A stretch of DNA of 64,000 nt, taken from positions 11,649,777 to 11,713,776 of the forward strand of contig NW_024881303.1 of the NCBI RefSeq assembly GCF_018691265.1, written 5' to 3'. The notes beneath the pieces are model-generated. The model worked only from the letters and a program-made list of their open reading frames with translations. It ran no database searches and was not told the DNA's origin. This document shows positions 40,981 to 50,690 of this stretch, one piece after another (position 1 is the first letter of the stretch; each line of letters opens with the position of its first letter). The translations under genes were made by a program, and so were the position numbers. Source of the DNA: Tyto alba. Lineage: Eukaryota > Chordata > Aves > Strigiformes > Tytonidae.

Positions 40981-41639
40981 TACATCCCCATTCAGTCTTC
41001 TGCCTCTCCTGTGAAACTGCCAACAGTGATGCCAATTAGCAGTAATTGTGGTGATTTTGTGACAAGGCTATTTGCCAACTGGGAGTGAGACAGAGACCAC
41101 CAACCCATTTCCCATGGAGTGCCCTGCAGCTGCCACCAGCAACAACTTCCAGGCACAACAGCCTGCTCTCTGCCCCAGCCAGAGCCCTGGCTGTAGGAGA
41201 TCCTGTATCCCATTACCAGCTCCCCAGGGAAACAGCCTGCAGGGCACACACAAAACTTTTAATTAGAGATAAACCAAGGCACCTTTTATTTTTTTCCCCC
41301 CTCCTACAGTAGTCCAGTACATGACCCAGCCACTGACGCTGATACTGCAATACCAAAATGCTAATCTGGAATAATTTCAGATTATATTTTGCTCGTTTCC
41401 ATCCACGCTTGATGGAAACCGCATTTTGATTCACACACAGGCCTCACTGTGGTGGCAGGCTGTAAAGGCAGCAGCAGTAAGGAGAAGGGAATTGACAGTG
41501 TGGGGTGCAGTAAATCTTGTACTTGGGAGAACTGCTGAAGAGTTTTAACGTAAGCAACGAGGTGTATCTTTTTATCAGCTGTCCACAGAGATTTGGAGGA
41601 CTTTAAAGAGACACAAAGAACTGAGAGTATTCTGTAATC

Positions 41640-41815
41640 AATGCACATCATCTGAGCACCGAAACTTTAAATTATTTATATATTTTAAATACATCTAATT
41701 GAAAGGACAGCAACACAAACTGTATGAATCATAGCCCTCTCAAGCAATTAGATTTCTTATCCCTGCAGACTGCAAACAGTACATTGGCTTTTTATTCTAA
41801 TGTGAATGCAATCCC
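41640..41815. promoter_or_regulatory. Candidate conserved noncoding element in intron 2
   Basis: TTAAATTATTTATATATT, CATCTAATTGAAAGG, AGCAATTAGATTTC and TTCTAATGTGAATGC. Lies about 2.5 kb on the exon 3 side of exon 2. Inferred. Confidence 0.25.
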
Positions 41816-42194
41816 TTGTCAGCTGCCCCACGCATGAGAATACACCTCCTCTCTTTCATCAGGAAAGATATCAACAGCAGGAAACTAGCCCTTCTTTCAT
41901 CTCCGAGGCACCCACCCACCTTTCCAAAGGCTTTTCAACCAGGTGTGGAAATCTTTCTGAATCTGTGCTGAAAGATCCCTTAATTATTATGGCAAAGGAG
42001 GTAAATCCTTTAAGAGCAGCATGCTCCAAGCAGTAGCCTTCTGGTGTTTACTCATCCAGTAGTTGCTTAGTTTGACAGTATGTTAGAAGAGCTTGTAAGA
42101 AACTCTTTGGACTTTTATTGTATGAGCATGAAACTCTTATGGAGAGGAGCTGCTTTTTCAGATGTCTTGTTATATAATTAAACAAGAAAGGAGG

Positions 42195-42217
42195 AAAAAA
42201 AAAAAAAAAAAAAAAAA
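42195..42217. repeat. Poly(A) run, 23 nt
   Basis: Twenty-three consecutive A after GAAAGGAGG. Confidence 0.95.
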
Positions 42218-42487
42218 GGCAAGTTGCCTTTCTGGCACAAACATTACACAGTGCTCAACCTGCCAGCATATTGCATCAGATTCCCACCGCAAGGCCAAGT
42301 CGCAGCAGCTGAGTAGCTGAACCTCTGACTGTTATCTCCCGCTAACCTACTTCACACTCAGAAGGCAGTAAGTGGGACTGTTTATTGCATCTTCCTTCCG
42401 GAGGAGCCGCTCACTACACCAGGATTAGTGGGGCTTTGAGCTTACAATTAGGCTAGCGGTCTCACAAGCGCTAAAAAGTGTATTTTT

Positions 42488-42504
42488 AAAAAAAAAAAAA
42501 AAAA
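42488..42504. repeat. Poly(A) run, 17 nt
   Basis: Seventeen consecutive A. Confidence 0.95.
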
Positions 42505-44317
42505 TTTAAGCATCTAATTCTACTGCATGCTACTCAGTAAGTGAACTCCAGGTATCTGTTACTCTGCAATCAGGTCTGTCAAGGTTCTGACACTGTGATG
42601 ACTACTATTTTATTACGTTCCTAGGCATGCTTTCAAACCCTGCAGAAAAGGGGGATTAATTTACCCATCATCAAGTGCTTATCAAGGAGGTCCCCTGAGA
42701 CTTGCAGGAAGGAGACCACACAAACAGGCCTTTGCTCACAGGTCTCCTCACCTGAACACCTGGCCAAGCCCCCTGACTCTCCTGCACTGGCAGCTTTTTT
42801 TTTTTTTCCCCATGACAGAGATCCGCTCCCAGATAGGACACTATTCTTCCCGGCAGAGGCCCACCCCAACAATGGGACAGAGGTTTATGTGCTCCTCGCT
42901 GAAGCAGGCTATCCCATGCACTTCACATGGGGAAATTAAACTTCTTTCCACTATTTGCAGCAATCTAGAAAACAAAAGGTCCAGCAGTCCTGAATTCAAT
43001 GAGATAAGATACGTGACCTTTTACACCGCAGAATTAAGAGCCTGCTCCAAACCCAGCAAGTCAATAGAGAGATTCTTGTTGATTTCAAAGGGCTTTGGAT
43101 CTGGCCTGAAAACACAAACCTCGCTGTGCATTCGGACACTGCTCCACAAAGCACTTCCAAACAAAACTATATTTAGATTCAATGGGAATTCTGTAGATCA
43201 TACAGGAACTCTTTGAATGAAAATGAAGGTCAGTAGGGTTTGGCTTCCTCTTCAGGCCCTCCCCCCCATTCTTGCAAACATCCAGATAAGCATTGTTTAG
43301 AAAACAATACATTACTTCCAAATGTTATCAAAAACCCAACACACGTTTTGTGTGCCCTGGAACAGAATCTCTGGGTCTTCTGTTGCATTTTGCCCTGTCA
43401 GCTAATCCTCAGGATCTCTTCAGGTGTCTAGGCAAGACTCGGTATTTTTTCACCGCCCCCCCATCACCTTTTAAAAGTTTTGTGTCATGTGCCCACGCTA
43501 AAGCAAAAGGGACAAGATGCAAACACAGCAGGAAAAAATGCGCAGGCAACTACAATACGCACAACTAAAGGGCCACACGTGTCAAAGGAAACCTCTGCTA
43601 TGCTCCTGCACTTTCTCCCTTCGCTCCCAGACACGAAGGGCCACCGTGAGGCACGAACTAGAGGGAAAGGACACGGCTCGAACTTGCCCCAGTGCCAACG
43701 AGGCCAGGAATGAGCCCATCGGCCACACTCAAGCACCCGGATGGCCAAAGCCCACCAAAACCCTCCCGCTGAAACTCTCCCCCGGCTCCACGAACGCGCG
43801 TGGGCTCCTCAGCCGCGTTTGCCGGGCCCCTCGGCAGGAGGAGCCGCGCCCGGGCAGCTGCTGGCAGGAGGGATGGGGGCGCGGGGGGGCCGCGGGCAGC
43901 GGGGCGGGGGCTCGGCGGGCAGCGGGACCCTCGGCGCGGCTGCGGGCTCCGAAGCGCACCCGCGCAGCCTCTCGCCTGCTCTCCCGTTCCGCTTGCCAAA
44001 CCTGCCTTTTTCTTTTTTTTTTTAAACTGTTTCTGGCAGCCGGTGACTGTAACAGAGAGCGAGCGTCCAGCCGCACGGTTTCGCTTTTTGATCGAGCCCG
44101 GGACGGGAAATCTTTTAACTTTTGAAGAACCCTCCTGGGTCGGAAATGGCCGGCTTTGCCGTCACGCTCTCCTCCCAAACCCGCGGGGCTGTACACCTGA
44201 CCCCGCCGTGCCAGGACCCCCCCCCACCCCATACCCCCCCCCCCCCCCCCAGCCCCCGGCTCCCCCGCCCGCCCGGCCGCGCTGGGCGCCCGCCGGGGCG
44301 GTGCGGGCGTTACTTAC

Positions 44318-44563
44318 CGGCGGGGCGTTGGGCGGGCAGCCGCCCCCGGCCAGCCTCGCCGCCTGCCTCCTCAGCTCGGCCAGCTGGGCCTGGCAGCTCC
44401 GGCACCAGCCCCCGGCCGCCGCCCGCTCCACCGGCCGCGGCTCGGCCCCCGCGGCGGCCCCCGCTCCCTCGGGCGGCGGGCGGCTGGCGCAGCGCTCCTC
44501 CTCGGCGGCGGCCGGCGGCCTCTTCCGCGGGGAGAGCTCCCGCGCCGCGCTCCCCTCCGCCAC
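44318..44563 (-). CDS. KIF26A: KIF26A coding exon 2 (first CxxC motif)
   Basis: Eighty-two codons in phase 0 at both ends. The acceptor is a pyrimidine-rich tract ending TCCGCAG at 44564 and the donor is GTAAGT starting at 44317. The peptide runs VAEGSAARELSPRKRPP, then an Ala/Pro/Glu-rich stretch, then GGWCRSCQAQLAELRRQAAR. The last block is the conserved KIF26 motif W-C-x-x-C followed by a short amphipathic helix; the family versions I recall are WCRHCHTKLAELKRQA in KIF26A and WCENCNARLVELKRQA in KIF26B. Cysteines are at exon residues 54 and 57. The rest is low complexity and GC-rich, so family similarity rests on the two ends of the exon. Reading into the intron adds only GC-rich sequence. 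The paired cysteines may bind zinc together with those in exon 3; that is inference. Confidence 0.9.
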
Positions 44564-44625
44564 CTGCGGAGAGAGCAGAGCTCAGCGCCGCCGATCGCGG
44601 AGGCACCCGCGGTACCCACCCGCCT

Positions 44626-44673
44626 CGTTGTGTGTGGGGGGGGGAGTGTGTGTGTGGAGGGGGGGGGGGGGGG
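44626..44673. repeat. G-run / GT tract in the 151-bp intron before exon 2
   Basis: Nine G (44636-44644), a GTGTGTGTG spacer, then two and fifteen G (44659-44673) on the plus strand. It is C-rich in the KIF26A sense strand and could fold as a G-quadruplex on the template strand. Confidence 0.95.
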
Positions 44674-44714
44674 TGAAAAGCGCAAACGCGGGGAGGAGTG
44701 TTGTAATAACTTAC

Positions 44715-44768
44715 CCCCGGCGCCCGGGGCTCCGGTCCCGGACCTTTCCTGCCGGCGGCCGCGATCAT
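44715..44768 (-). CDS. KIF26A: KIF26A coding exon 1b (proximal alternative first exon)
   Basis: Eighteen codons, MIAAAGRKGPGPEPRAPG, ending at a consensus donor (GTAAGT, intron G at 44714) in phase 0. The start codon sits in a good Kozak context (GCTACCATGA). Only 151 bp separate it from exon 2, and that short intron is strongly C-rich on the sense strand. By position and length it resembles the short N-terminus I remember for human KIF26A, about 14 residues before VAEG, although the residues differ. This is inference from reading frame, start context and donor; GC-rich sequence makes chance frames common. If used, it replaces exon 1a rather than adding to it. Confidence 0.5.
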
Positions 44769-45674
44769 GGTAGCGGGGGATGCGCCCCTGCCCCGCGCCC
44801 CGCTCCGCTAGTGCGGGCGGCCCGGTGCCCGGCGGCGCGGCCGGCCCGCGGCGCCCATGGCCGGGCGGGGGTCGGGGGGTGCCCACCAGGAATCGCGCCC
44901 GCTCCCCGCCGTCCGGGCTGCCGCTCTAGGTGATGTTGCCTCCCATGTTGAGAAGAGAGTGAAGTTTGGGCTGGGAGTGGGAGGAGGAGTGAGCTCCCCA
45001 CGGCGGCACCGGGAAGGACCCGGAGCACGGGAACACGTCGGGGAAAAAAAAAAAAAAAAAAAGCTCGAAAAGTGCTCGGAGGGCAGGGGAGGAGGGGCTG
45101 GACGGGGGCGGGTGGGGTAAACGGGGCGGGGGAGCCTCGGCCAGGGCGGGATGGGGTTTAGGGTGGGGGGGGGAGGAGGTAGAAGATGAAATTTCACAGT
45201 GACCCTACGGGGTAGTCCCAAACCGGTGTGACTAAAGCGTGGGCACTCCCGCGGTTGCCTCCACGCTCCAACACCCAAGTTCCCGTGAGGCTAACAGGGC
45301 CGGGCGGGGGGTGCCGGTCGCGCAAGGGAGAGCGGAGGCGGGAAAGCCGCGCAGGCGCTGGGGGTGCGGGCCAGCTGCGGATGGGGGTCGGGGGTCCCGC
45401 AGGAGCCCACCCTCCCCCTCCACTGGTTCTCTCCTGCGCGGTGTCCGCGGGCAGATGCGCGGTGCCGCGGGGGACACAGCCCTCCCCCCCCCCCCCCCCC
45501 AGGGGCTGCCTCCCCAGCCGCTCGGCGGGCGCGGTGGGATGCTCCTACATGCGAAAATTGACCTGACAGATGGAGAAATTAACGTTCGCAGCTAATTGTC
45601 TACTTGGCTGCTGCTCCGGCTTGTATATTTAGCACTTTTTTCGGGGGGGTTTTGGGGGGGTTGTCGGTTTTGCT

Positions 45675-45676
<2 letters not shown>

Positions 45677-45711
<35 letters not shown>
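45677..45711. repeat. Poly(T) run, 35 nt
   Basis: Thirty-five consecutive T inside the CpG island, within intron 1. Confidence 0.97.
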
Positions 45712-46134
45712 CCCCAAGAGAGAAGCGAATGCGGCGCTGTCTGTCCCGACTGCCCCGCGGCTGCCCGGCCCCGGTGGGTGGGTGCGTGGGCAGGGGCCGT
45801 GTCCGGGCCCCGCGGGGCGCAGCGCGGCCGCCGTCCCCGTGACCAGAGCGCCCCCTGCCGGTCCCGATGCAGCGCCGCACGTGGGAACACCCACCCGGGA
45901 CGGAGCCGGAGCCCCGACCCGGCACCCCACGGGTGGAGCGGCGGGGCGGCGGCGGGGGGGCTGAGGAGGAGGGGGGGGGGGAGGTTTATTCCCCCGGCGG
46001 TGCCAAAGGCGGGTCCTTGTCTCCTTCCCCGCCACCGCGCGGGTGGGTGCTGGTGGCACTGAGCCGTGGGGTGGGGTCTGCGGTGATGCGAGCAGCGCCG
46101 AGCACAAAGAGTGGGGAAAAACATATATATGGGG

Positions 46135-46228
46135 GAAAAAAAAAAAACCGAAAAAACAAAACCAAAACAAAATAAACAAAAAAACTAAAACCAGAACAAC
46201 CCAACCAAACACAACAAAAAAACCCCAC
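46135..46228. repeat. A/C-rich low-complexity tract
   Basis: A runs broken by C or CC across about 95 bp, inside the CpG island; G/T-rich on the KIF26A sense strand. Confidence 0.9.
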
Positions 46229-47056
46229 CCCTCGCAAGAGGCACCTTCCCCAGCCGTTTAAACTTTCCTGGCTCTCCCGAGCACGTGTCTGAAACTCCCC
46301 CTCCTCCCCCCCAAAAAACAGCGCTGGGGCTATGTGCACCCCCACTCCGCGGGCAGAGCCCCTGTGGGCACTGGACCGCTGCCCCCCCGCCCGCCTGGAG
46401 CCCGAGAAAATTTTTGGGTGGGGAGGTGAAGGGGCGAGACGGGGAGAGCGCGGTGGTTGCCCGGGGGCTGCTGTGTGCCCCTCGCGGGGGCAGCCGCGGA
46501 TGACACGGACCCACGCACCCGGGCGGTGCGCTCCCGCTCCCTTCCCTCGCCTGCTCAGGGCTCTGCAGGTCCCTGGGAAACTTGCTCCGAAATTCCACGT
46601 GCCCGAATAACGGCTGCGAAACCCTCCCGCGGCTCCAAACCTCGGGTTGGACGGGGCGGGCGGGTGAAGGGACGTGCTCCCCGGCCGGCGTGGGGCTGAG
46701 CTGCGCTGCTGAGGTTGAGCCCCCTCCTCTTTAAGTGAAAGAAACCCTTCTGGAAATACCGGGACGTGGTGCTCCCCACTCCCCGTTTGAAGCCGGGGGC
46801 ACACAAGGCGCCGCGGTGCCCGTGGCGGGGGCAGCCCCGGGAGCGGGGTGGGCAGCGCGGTTCCCCCGCGCCGTTCCGCGCCGCTCCGCGGAGCCGCCAG
46901 GACTGTTCGTGGTGCTGAAACCCGCCCCGGCGCGGCCGCCGCCAACTTCGCACCGCCAAGTTGGCCATCCCCTTCCCGTGAGCCGGCCCGGGGCAGGGGG
47001 GGCACCCGCATCCCCCCGACCCCCAGCCCCCCGGGGCCGGGGAGAGGTCCCCTTAC

Positions 47057-47191
47057 CTTGGCTTTCCTCCGCAGGAGGTGGCTGGTGAAGCCGAAGATGA
47101 TCTCCGAGTCCAAGCACAAGGCTCCTATCTCCAGCAGGCTGGGGTTTTTCCTCGTGGCGTTGGAAGCATCGGGCGATTTTTGAAAAGCCAT
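47057..47191 (-). CDS. KIF26A: KIF26A coding exon 1a (distal alternative first exon)
   Basis: Forty-five codons starting MAFQKSPDASN and ending SHLLRRKAK, directly before a consensus donor (AAG|GTAAGG, intron G at 47056). The start codon has good context, with A at -3 and G at +4. It ends in phase 0, so it joins exon 2 (GTG GCG GAG) without a shift. The peptide has a hydrophobic middle (SLLEIGALCLDSEIIFGF) and a basic end (RRKAK). Its codons are not GC-biased although it lies in a CpG island, while the frame continuing into the intron turns into GC-rich low-complexity sequence, which supports the exon boundary. I do not recognise this peptide, and it differs from the N-terminus I recall for human KIF26A. 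A TATA-like element lies at 47234-47244. An AG at 47219-47220 behind a pyrimidine-rich stretch could instead be an acceptor from a further noncoding exon. It could also belong to another transcript. Confidence 0.6.
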
Positions 47192-47245
47192 AGTTTAGGG
47201 TTGGAAATATCCGGCTCCCTGAGTGGAGGCGATGTATTTGTATAC

Positions 47246-47368
47246 ACACACACACAGAGGAAAAAAAAAATAAAAAAAAAAAAACAACAAAACCCAAACC
47301 GAAAGGATAAAATAGCAAACACCTCCCACCCCTTAAAAAAGAAAAAAAAAAAAAAAAAAAAAAAAAAA
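47246..47368. repeat. CA and A-rich tracts upstream of exon 1a
   Basis: A short (CA)n, two A-rich stretches with single T interruptions, and a run of over 20 A ending at 47368. On the sense strand this is a T-rich, then TG-rich region just upstream of the exon 1a start codon, and it could act as a pyrimidine tract or nucleosome-free promoter DNA. Confidence 0.9.
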
Positions 47369-47849
47369 CAGCCGCGGGTGAGTGACTCCTTCATCTGCCA
47401 GGATGCGCGCTGCCGGGCTGAGGTAGCCAGCAGGCGGGCAGACCCCCCCAGCCTCCCTGCCTCTCCCTGCCGCTCTCCCTCCCGTTTTATCCCCCCTCCT
47501 GCGCACCTTGCCTGACGAGCGAGCGCGGGTGCGGGCCCGGCTCAGCGCCCCGCCGGCACCGCGGCCGGGGCCGCCGCTGCGCAGGGTGCGCGGGGCCGGC
47601 AGCGCCCTGCTCCCCCGCCGCCGGCCATCAGCTCGCCGAGCGAGGGGGCTCCCACCGCCCGCTGGCCAGGAGCCCGCCCTGCGAGCCTCCTGCCTCCCCC
47701 CATCCACTGCTGGGTGGGTTTAGTGGCTGGGCTGGTGGTTTGTTGGTGTGGTGTTTTTTTTTTTTTTTTTCCCTCCTCCTTCTCCTCCTCCTCCTCCGGG
47801 GTGAGTGCAAGGAAGGAAAAGCTGTTAGTGAAGTCAGTTTAGGAGGGGA

Positions 47850-47962
47850 AAAAGACGGGGGGGGGGGGGAGGGAGGGGAAAGAAAAAAAAAAAAGAAAAT
47901 AAAAAGGAAGGAAGGAAAAAGGAAATAAAGGGGAAGGGAGGAAAAAAAAAAAAAAAAAAAGA
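47850..47962. repeat. Purine-only low-complexity tract
   Basis: Mostly G and A for over 100 bp, including G runs, GGAAGGAAGG units and an A run at 47942-47960. On the sense strand it is pyrimidine-rich, upstream of exon 1a. Confidence 0.9.
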
Positions 47963-48300
47963 AAGCTTGAGGGAGCAGAAGTGAAACACTTGCTGGAAGG
48001 GATCCGGCCTTTCACTCCTCTAAAAAGCTTCCCCCTCTTTTTTATCTCCTGTTTAATTTTTTTTTGCTGGGAGTGAGGACGGGAGCGAGCTCCTCCTCAT
48101 CGAGGGGGCCGAGAAACAGGTCCCTGGAGGCTGCCGCGGGGAGAGGGGAGCGCCCCCCGGCCGCCCCCCCCCTCCGCTGCGGCACTGCTGCTCCCACCGT
48201 ACGCCTGTGCCCACGCGTGTCCCAGCCTGCGGGCTGGGGCAGAGCTTTTGGGCAGGGGGTGTCCGCCGAGGCGCGGCCCGGCCCGGGGCTTTGGGCAGCG

Positions 48301-48420
48301 CGCTAAACCCTTCCCGTGCACTTTCCCGCTAAACAAATAATTCACCCCCTGACAAAAGCATTTATCCCGCTTCATAACGCCTGCAGTGAAAGTGAGTTGA
48401 ATAATCTGTTTAGCCGGGCT
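48301..48420. promoter_or_regulatory. AT-rich element with imperfect inverted repeat inside the CpG island
   Basis: A 90-bp AT-rich insert flanked by very GC-rich sequence. Arms at 48328-48345 and 48397-48414 are inverted copies, matching at 15 of 18 positions (GCTAAACA at one end, TGTTTAGC at the other). The TAAACA/TGTTTA cores resemble forkhead sites. Function is inferred. Confidence 0.4.
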
Positions 48421-50394
48421 CCGCGGGGCAGCGCGGCCCCCCCCGTGGGCTCCGCGCCGGCCGCCCCGCCCGGGCACCGGGCGCTGATTTGGAGGGGGGG
48501 GAACGGGAGGGGAGGCTGGGGCTGGTACCGCTCGTCCCACCCGCAACTGCGCCGTGGGCAGGACTGAGATCCTGCCCCGCAAGAGAGGAAGAGGGGGGGG
48601 AAAGGGGGAGAGGGAGAGGCTCGGCAGTCTTAAGTCTCTATGGCTGCAAAAGGACACCACAGCTTATTTTTATTCTGAATTTATCAGGTCGCCTGTTGTG
48701 GGCTCCCAGCTAATGATGAGCCCGTGTGGTAGCTGTGGAAGGTGGGTTAATGGGTGGCTCTGTACAGTGGAGGTGGGACACAGGTGGCACAGGCAGGCAC
48801 GGGAGGGGTGCTGGGAGGGAGGAGAGCAGGATGGGAATTGGGGGGATGCTTAGAGCAAAAGTGCAAGGATTTGTTTGGCTCCTTATTGCGTCCCTTCCTG
48901 GTGTGGACATGTGAGACCGGGGATACGCCGATGTGTGAGCTGGTCCCTGAACCCACCTGGGGATGGAGAGTGCAGGGACCCAGCCCCTGTGCCACCTTGC
49001 ACAGACTCATCCCCTCACCCCCCACCAACCCCGTCCCAGCCTCCTGCCTCGCAGTGCACCATTATCCATTCAAAATCTTCCACCACCCGCCCCTGCACGT
49101 GTGGGACATTCTCCTGCCCCAGAAGATCCCTGTTCCTGGACGGTGCCACATTACCAAGGGGGTGGGAAGAAGAGGGTGGAGAACAAGGCAGGAGGAAAAT
49201 GGCAGTGTGGACATCAGCTGTCCAGGCAAAGAGTGTCCCACACAGGCCCTCAGCCCCGGTGTTCAGTGGGAGGTAGAACAGTGCCCATCACCAGAACCCA
49301 AAGCATCAAATGTAATCTCCCATGCATTGAGGAAAGAGGCTGGGAAACATCCCAGGGCAGAGATGAGCATGGCCAGGCCAGGGAGGCTCGTAGCCCACTT
49401 CTGGAGGCAGCCGGAGGCATCTGTCCCCATCCCCCACATCTTCAGCCCAACCCAAGTCGAAGCACTCACCGGGTGCTGGTCTGGCCCCAAGGAGAGCGCA
49501 GCTCCTCCCTGTCCCCAGGCCACCTCCAGCCCACCAGCTCTCCCTTCCCCACCACTTTGCCCCTCTTCTCAGGCTCTTGGCAGAGGTCCTAGGAAAGTCT
49601 TGTTCTAAAAGATGCCCTGAATGTCAGGCACTGAGGGTCCCTGCTCAACTCTAACCTCACCCCTAATCCTGGAAAGTATCTTTTCAATCACCCCTGTTAA
49701 AGCAAATATCTCCCCATCCCACCGCCCTCAGGTGTCTTGCCGACAAACAAGCTGAAGGGAAAGTTATTAGCTTTTATTCATGGTGTCTAAACTAAAGTAA
49801 AACATCAAGGGGGTGACTGTACATAATAATAGACTAGATAAAGTCCATTTTTCTTGGGCCCTCTGAAAGCGATCCCCAAGCATTAAAACAGGTCTCTTAA
49901 TAAATATCTTATCTCCCCGCCACAGAGCCCTGGCTGCAGATAACCAGACAGCCATTCCTGTACCTCTGAAATAACCCCATTTCCATCAGGGCCACTTCAA
50001 AGAGGCTCCTCTTTAAAGATCCCCCCTCCTCCCCAAGGGAAAATGGGGGAAAGCTTGAACCTCCCTGGGCGGGGGGAGCCAGCAAGGGGCAGGGATTTCA
50101 GCCAAGTCCCCAAGCAGGGAGGGGGGTTACTGCATTGCAATGCGTTCCCTTCTGTAAGTAACCACGGAGCAAGGCGTCCCCCCTGCGAGGCCAAAGCCTC
50201 AACCCAACCCCCCCTGTGCCCTGCCTTGGGGTCAGAAGTGCTGGGCTCTCACAGTTTGGCTCCCCTGGGCCTGCTCTGCAAGCAGAGAGAAAGTTGAGCA
50301 GGAAAGCGGGGACAGAGCAGGCAGCTGTATCTCCTCGGGGGAAAAGGCCTCCCCAGCGTGCACATCCCAGGCTGCGAGGTGATGCTGTACAGGT

Positions 50395-50690
50395 TGCACT
50401 GGACTCCTTTATTAATACAGCATACAGGTGATAGTGGATTTATTAAGTATATTGCTGTGATTTCACATTTAATTTACTAAGAATACAATGGTTTGGGCTA
50501 GAGGACCCAAGGGAAATCTAGGCAACAGTGAGCAAAAATCCATGAAATTCAATGTAGCACACTAATCATGAAGGCATTATAGTATTAATTGCTATAATGA
50601 TATACTTCTAATCCTATCTTACACCGCGCCACATAATTTCATTGGGTAAGAGAGGAAAGGAATTAAATTTAGTTCAAAACAGGCAAGCGT
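50395..50690. promoter_or_regulatory. Candidate conserved noncoding element
   Basis: AT-rich with many homeodomain-core motifs: TTTATTAATA, TTAATTTACTAA, CACTAATCATG, AGTATTAATTGC and CATAATTTCATT. No coding potential. Typical of vertebrate developmental enhancers, but this is inferred from base pattern alone. Confidence 0.3.

Larger units (their letters stand above)
11582..44317 (-). other. KIF26A: KIF26A intron 2 (32.7 kb)
   Basis: Noncoding between exons 3 and 2. Identifiable content: CR1 fragments near 20200-20695, 23450-23545 and 26098-26515, a MIR-like SINE at 36955-37065, an ancient retroelement tail near 40905-40980, a 40-bp tandem duplication at 35173-35252, several poly(A) or poly(T) runs, and AT-rich blocks that may be regulatory at 12590-12870, 17455-18135, 25290-25470 and 41640-41815. 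Open frames of 170-205 codons at 27997-28614, 34307-34819 and 37429-37953 match nothing I know. Apart from these, I see nothing I can name in the long stretches between. Confidence 0.85.
44564..47056 (-). other. KIF26A: KIF26A intron 1 (isoform 1a), GC-rich
   Basis: Intron between exon 1a and exon 2, containing exon 1b and most of the CpG island. It is very GC-rich with G, C, A and T runs: G tracts at 44636-44673, poly(A) near 45044-45062, a C run at 45484-45500, poly(T) at 45677-45711, and an A/C-rich tract at 46135-46228. Long frames cross it on both strands, one continuing exon 1a for 401 codons in total, but they are Pro/Arg/Gly-rich low-complexity sequence and are best explained by composition. 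Confidence 0.75.
1..47218 (-). other. KIF26A: KIF26A gene, 5' part (continues beyond position 1)
   Basis: Gene span covering the exons below, read on the minus strand. Seen: three consecutive coding exons with consensus splice sites, all joined in phase 0, giving 294 codons through exon 1a (45+82+167) or 267 through exon 1b (18+82+167). Known of the family: KIF26A is an atypical kinesin that binds microtubules but lacks normal motor ATPase activity; in mouse it restrains GDNF-RET signalling in enteric neurons by sequestering Grb2. The part here is the N-terminal region before the motor domain. KIF26A is preferred to its paralogue KIF26B because of the exon 3 C-terminal block ([20 protein letters not shown], then [16 protein letters not shown]) and the exon 2 start VAEG followed by SPRKR, which fit remembered KIF26A better. 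The 5' limit of 47218 is a guess based on a possible acceptor AG at 47219-47220 ahead of the exon 1a start codon. Confidence 0.88.
43740..48560. promoter_or_regulatory. KIF26A: CpG island and KIF26A promoter region
   Basis: About 4.8 kb with very high G+C and frequent CpG, in sharp contrast to the AT-rich introns and flank. It holds both candidate first exons and exon 2, so it is very likely the promoter. GC-box-like GGGGCGGGG motifs occur near 43900 and 45122. Homopolymer runs interrupt it. The exact transcription start sites cannot be read from sequence, and two start regions are likely, one for exon 1a near 47200 and one for exon 1b near 44800. The boundaries are by eye. Confidence 0.75.

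Noticed and set aside
43517..44933. Plus-strand frames up to 377 codons in the CpG island
   Set aside because: Antisense to exons 1b and 2, Pro/Arg/Gly/Ala-rich, explained by GC content.
45986..47056. Continuation of the exon 1a frame to 401 codons
   Set aside because: A consensus donor ends the exon at 47057. The downstream part is GC-rich low-complexity sequence and runs through A/C and homopolymer tracts.
48754..49608. Plus-strand frame of 284 codons
   Set aside because: No recognisable domain, Pro-rich, overlapping frames of similar length in the same place; likely chance at high G+C.
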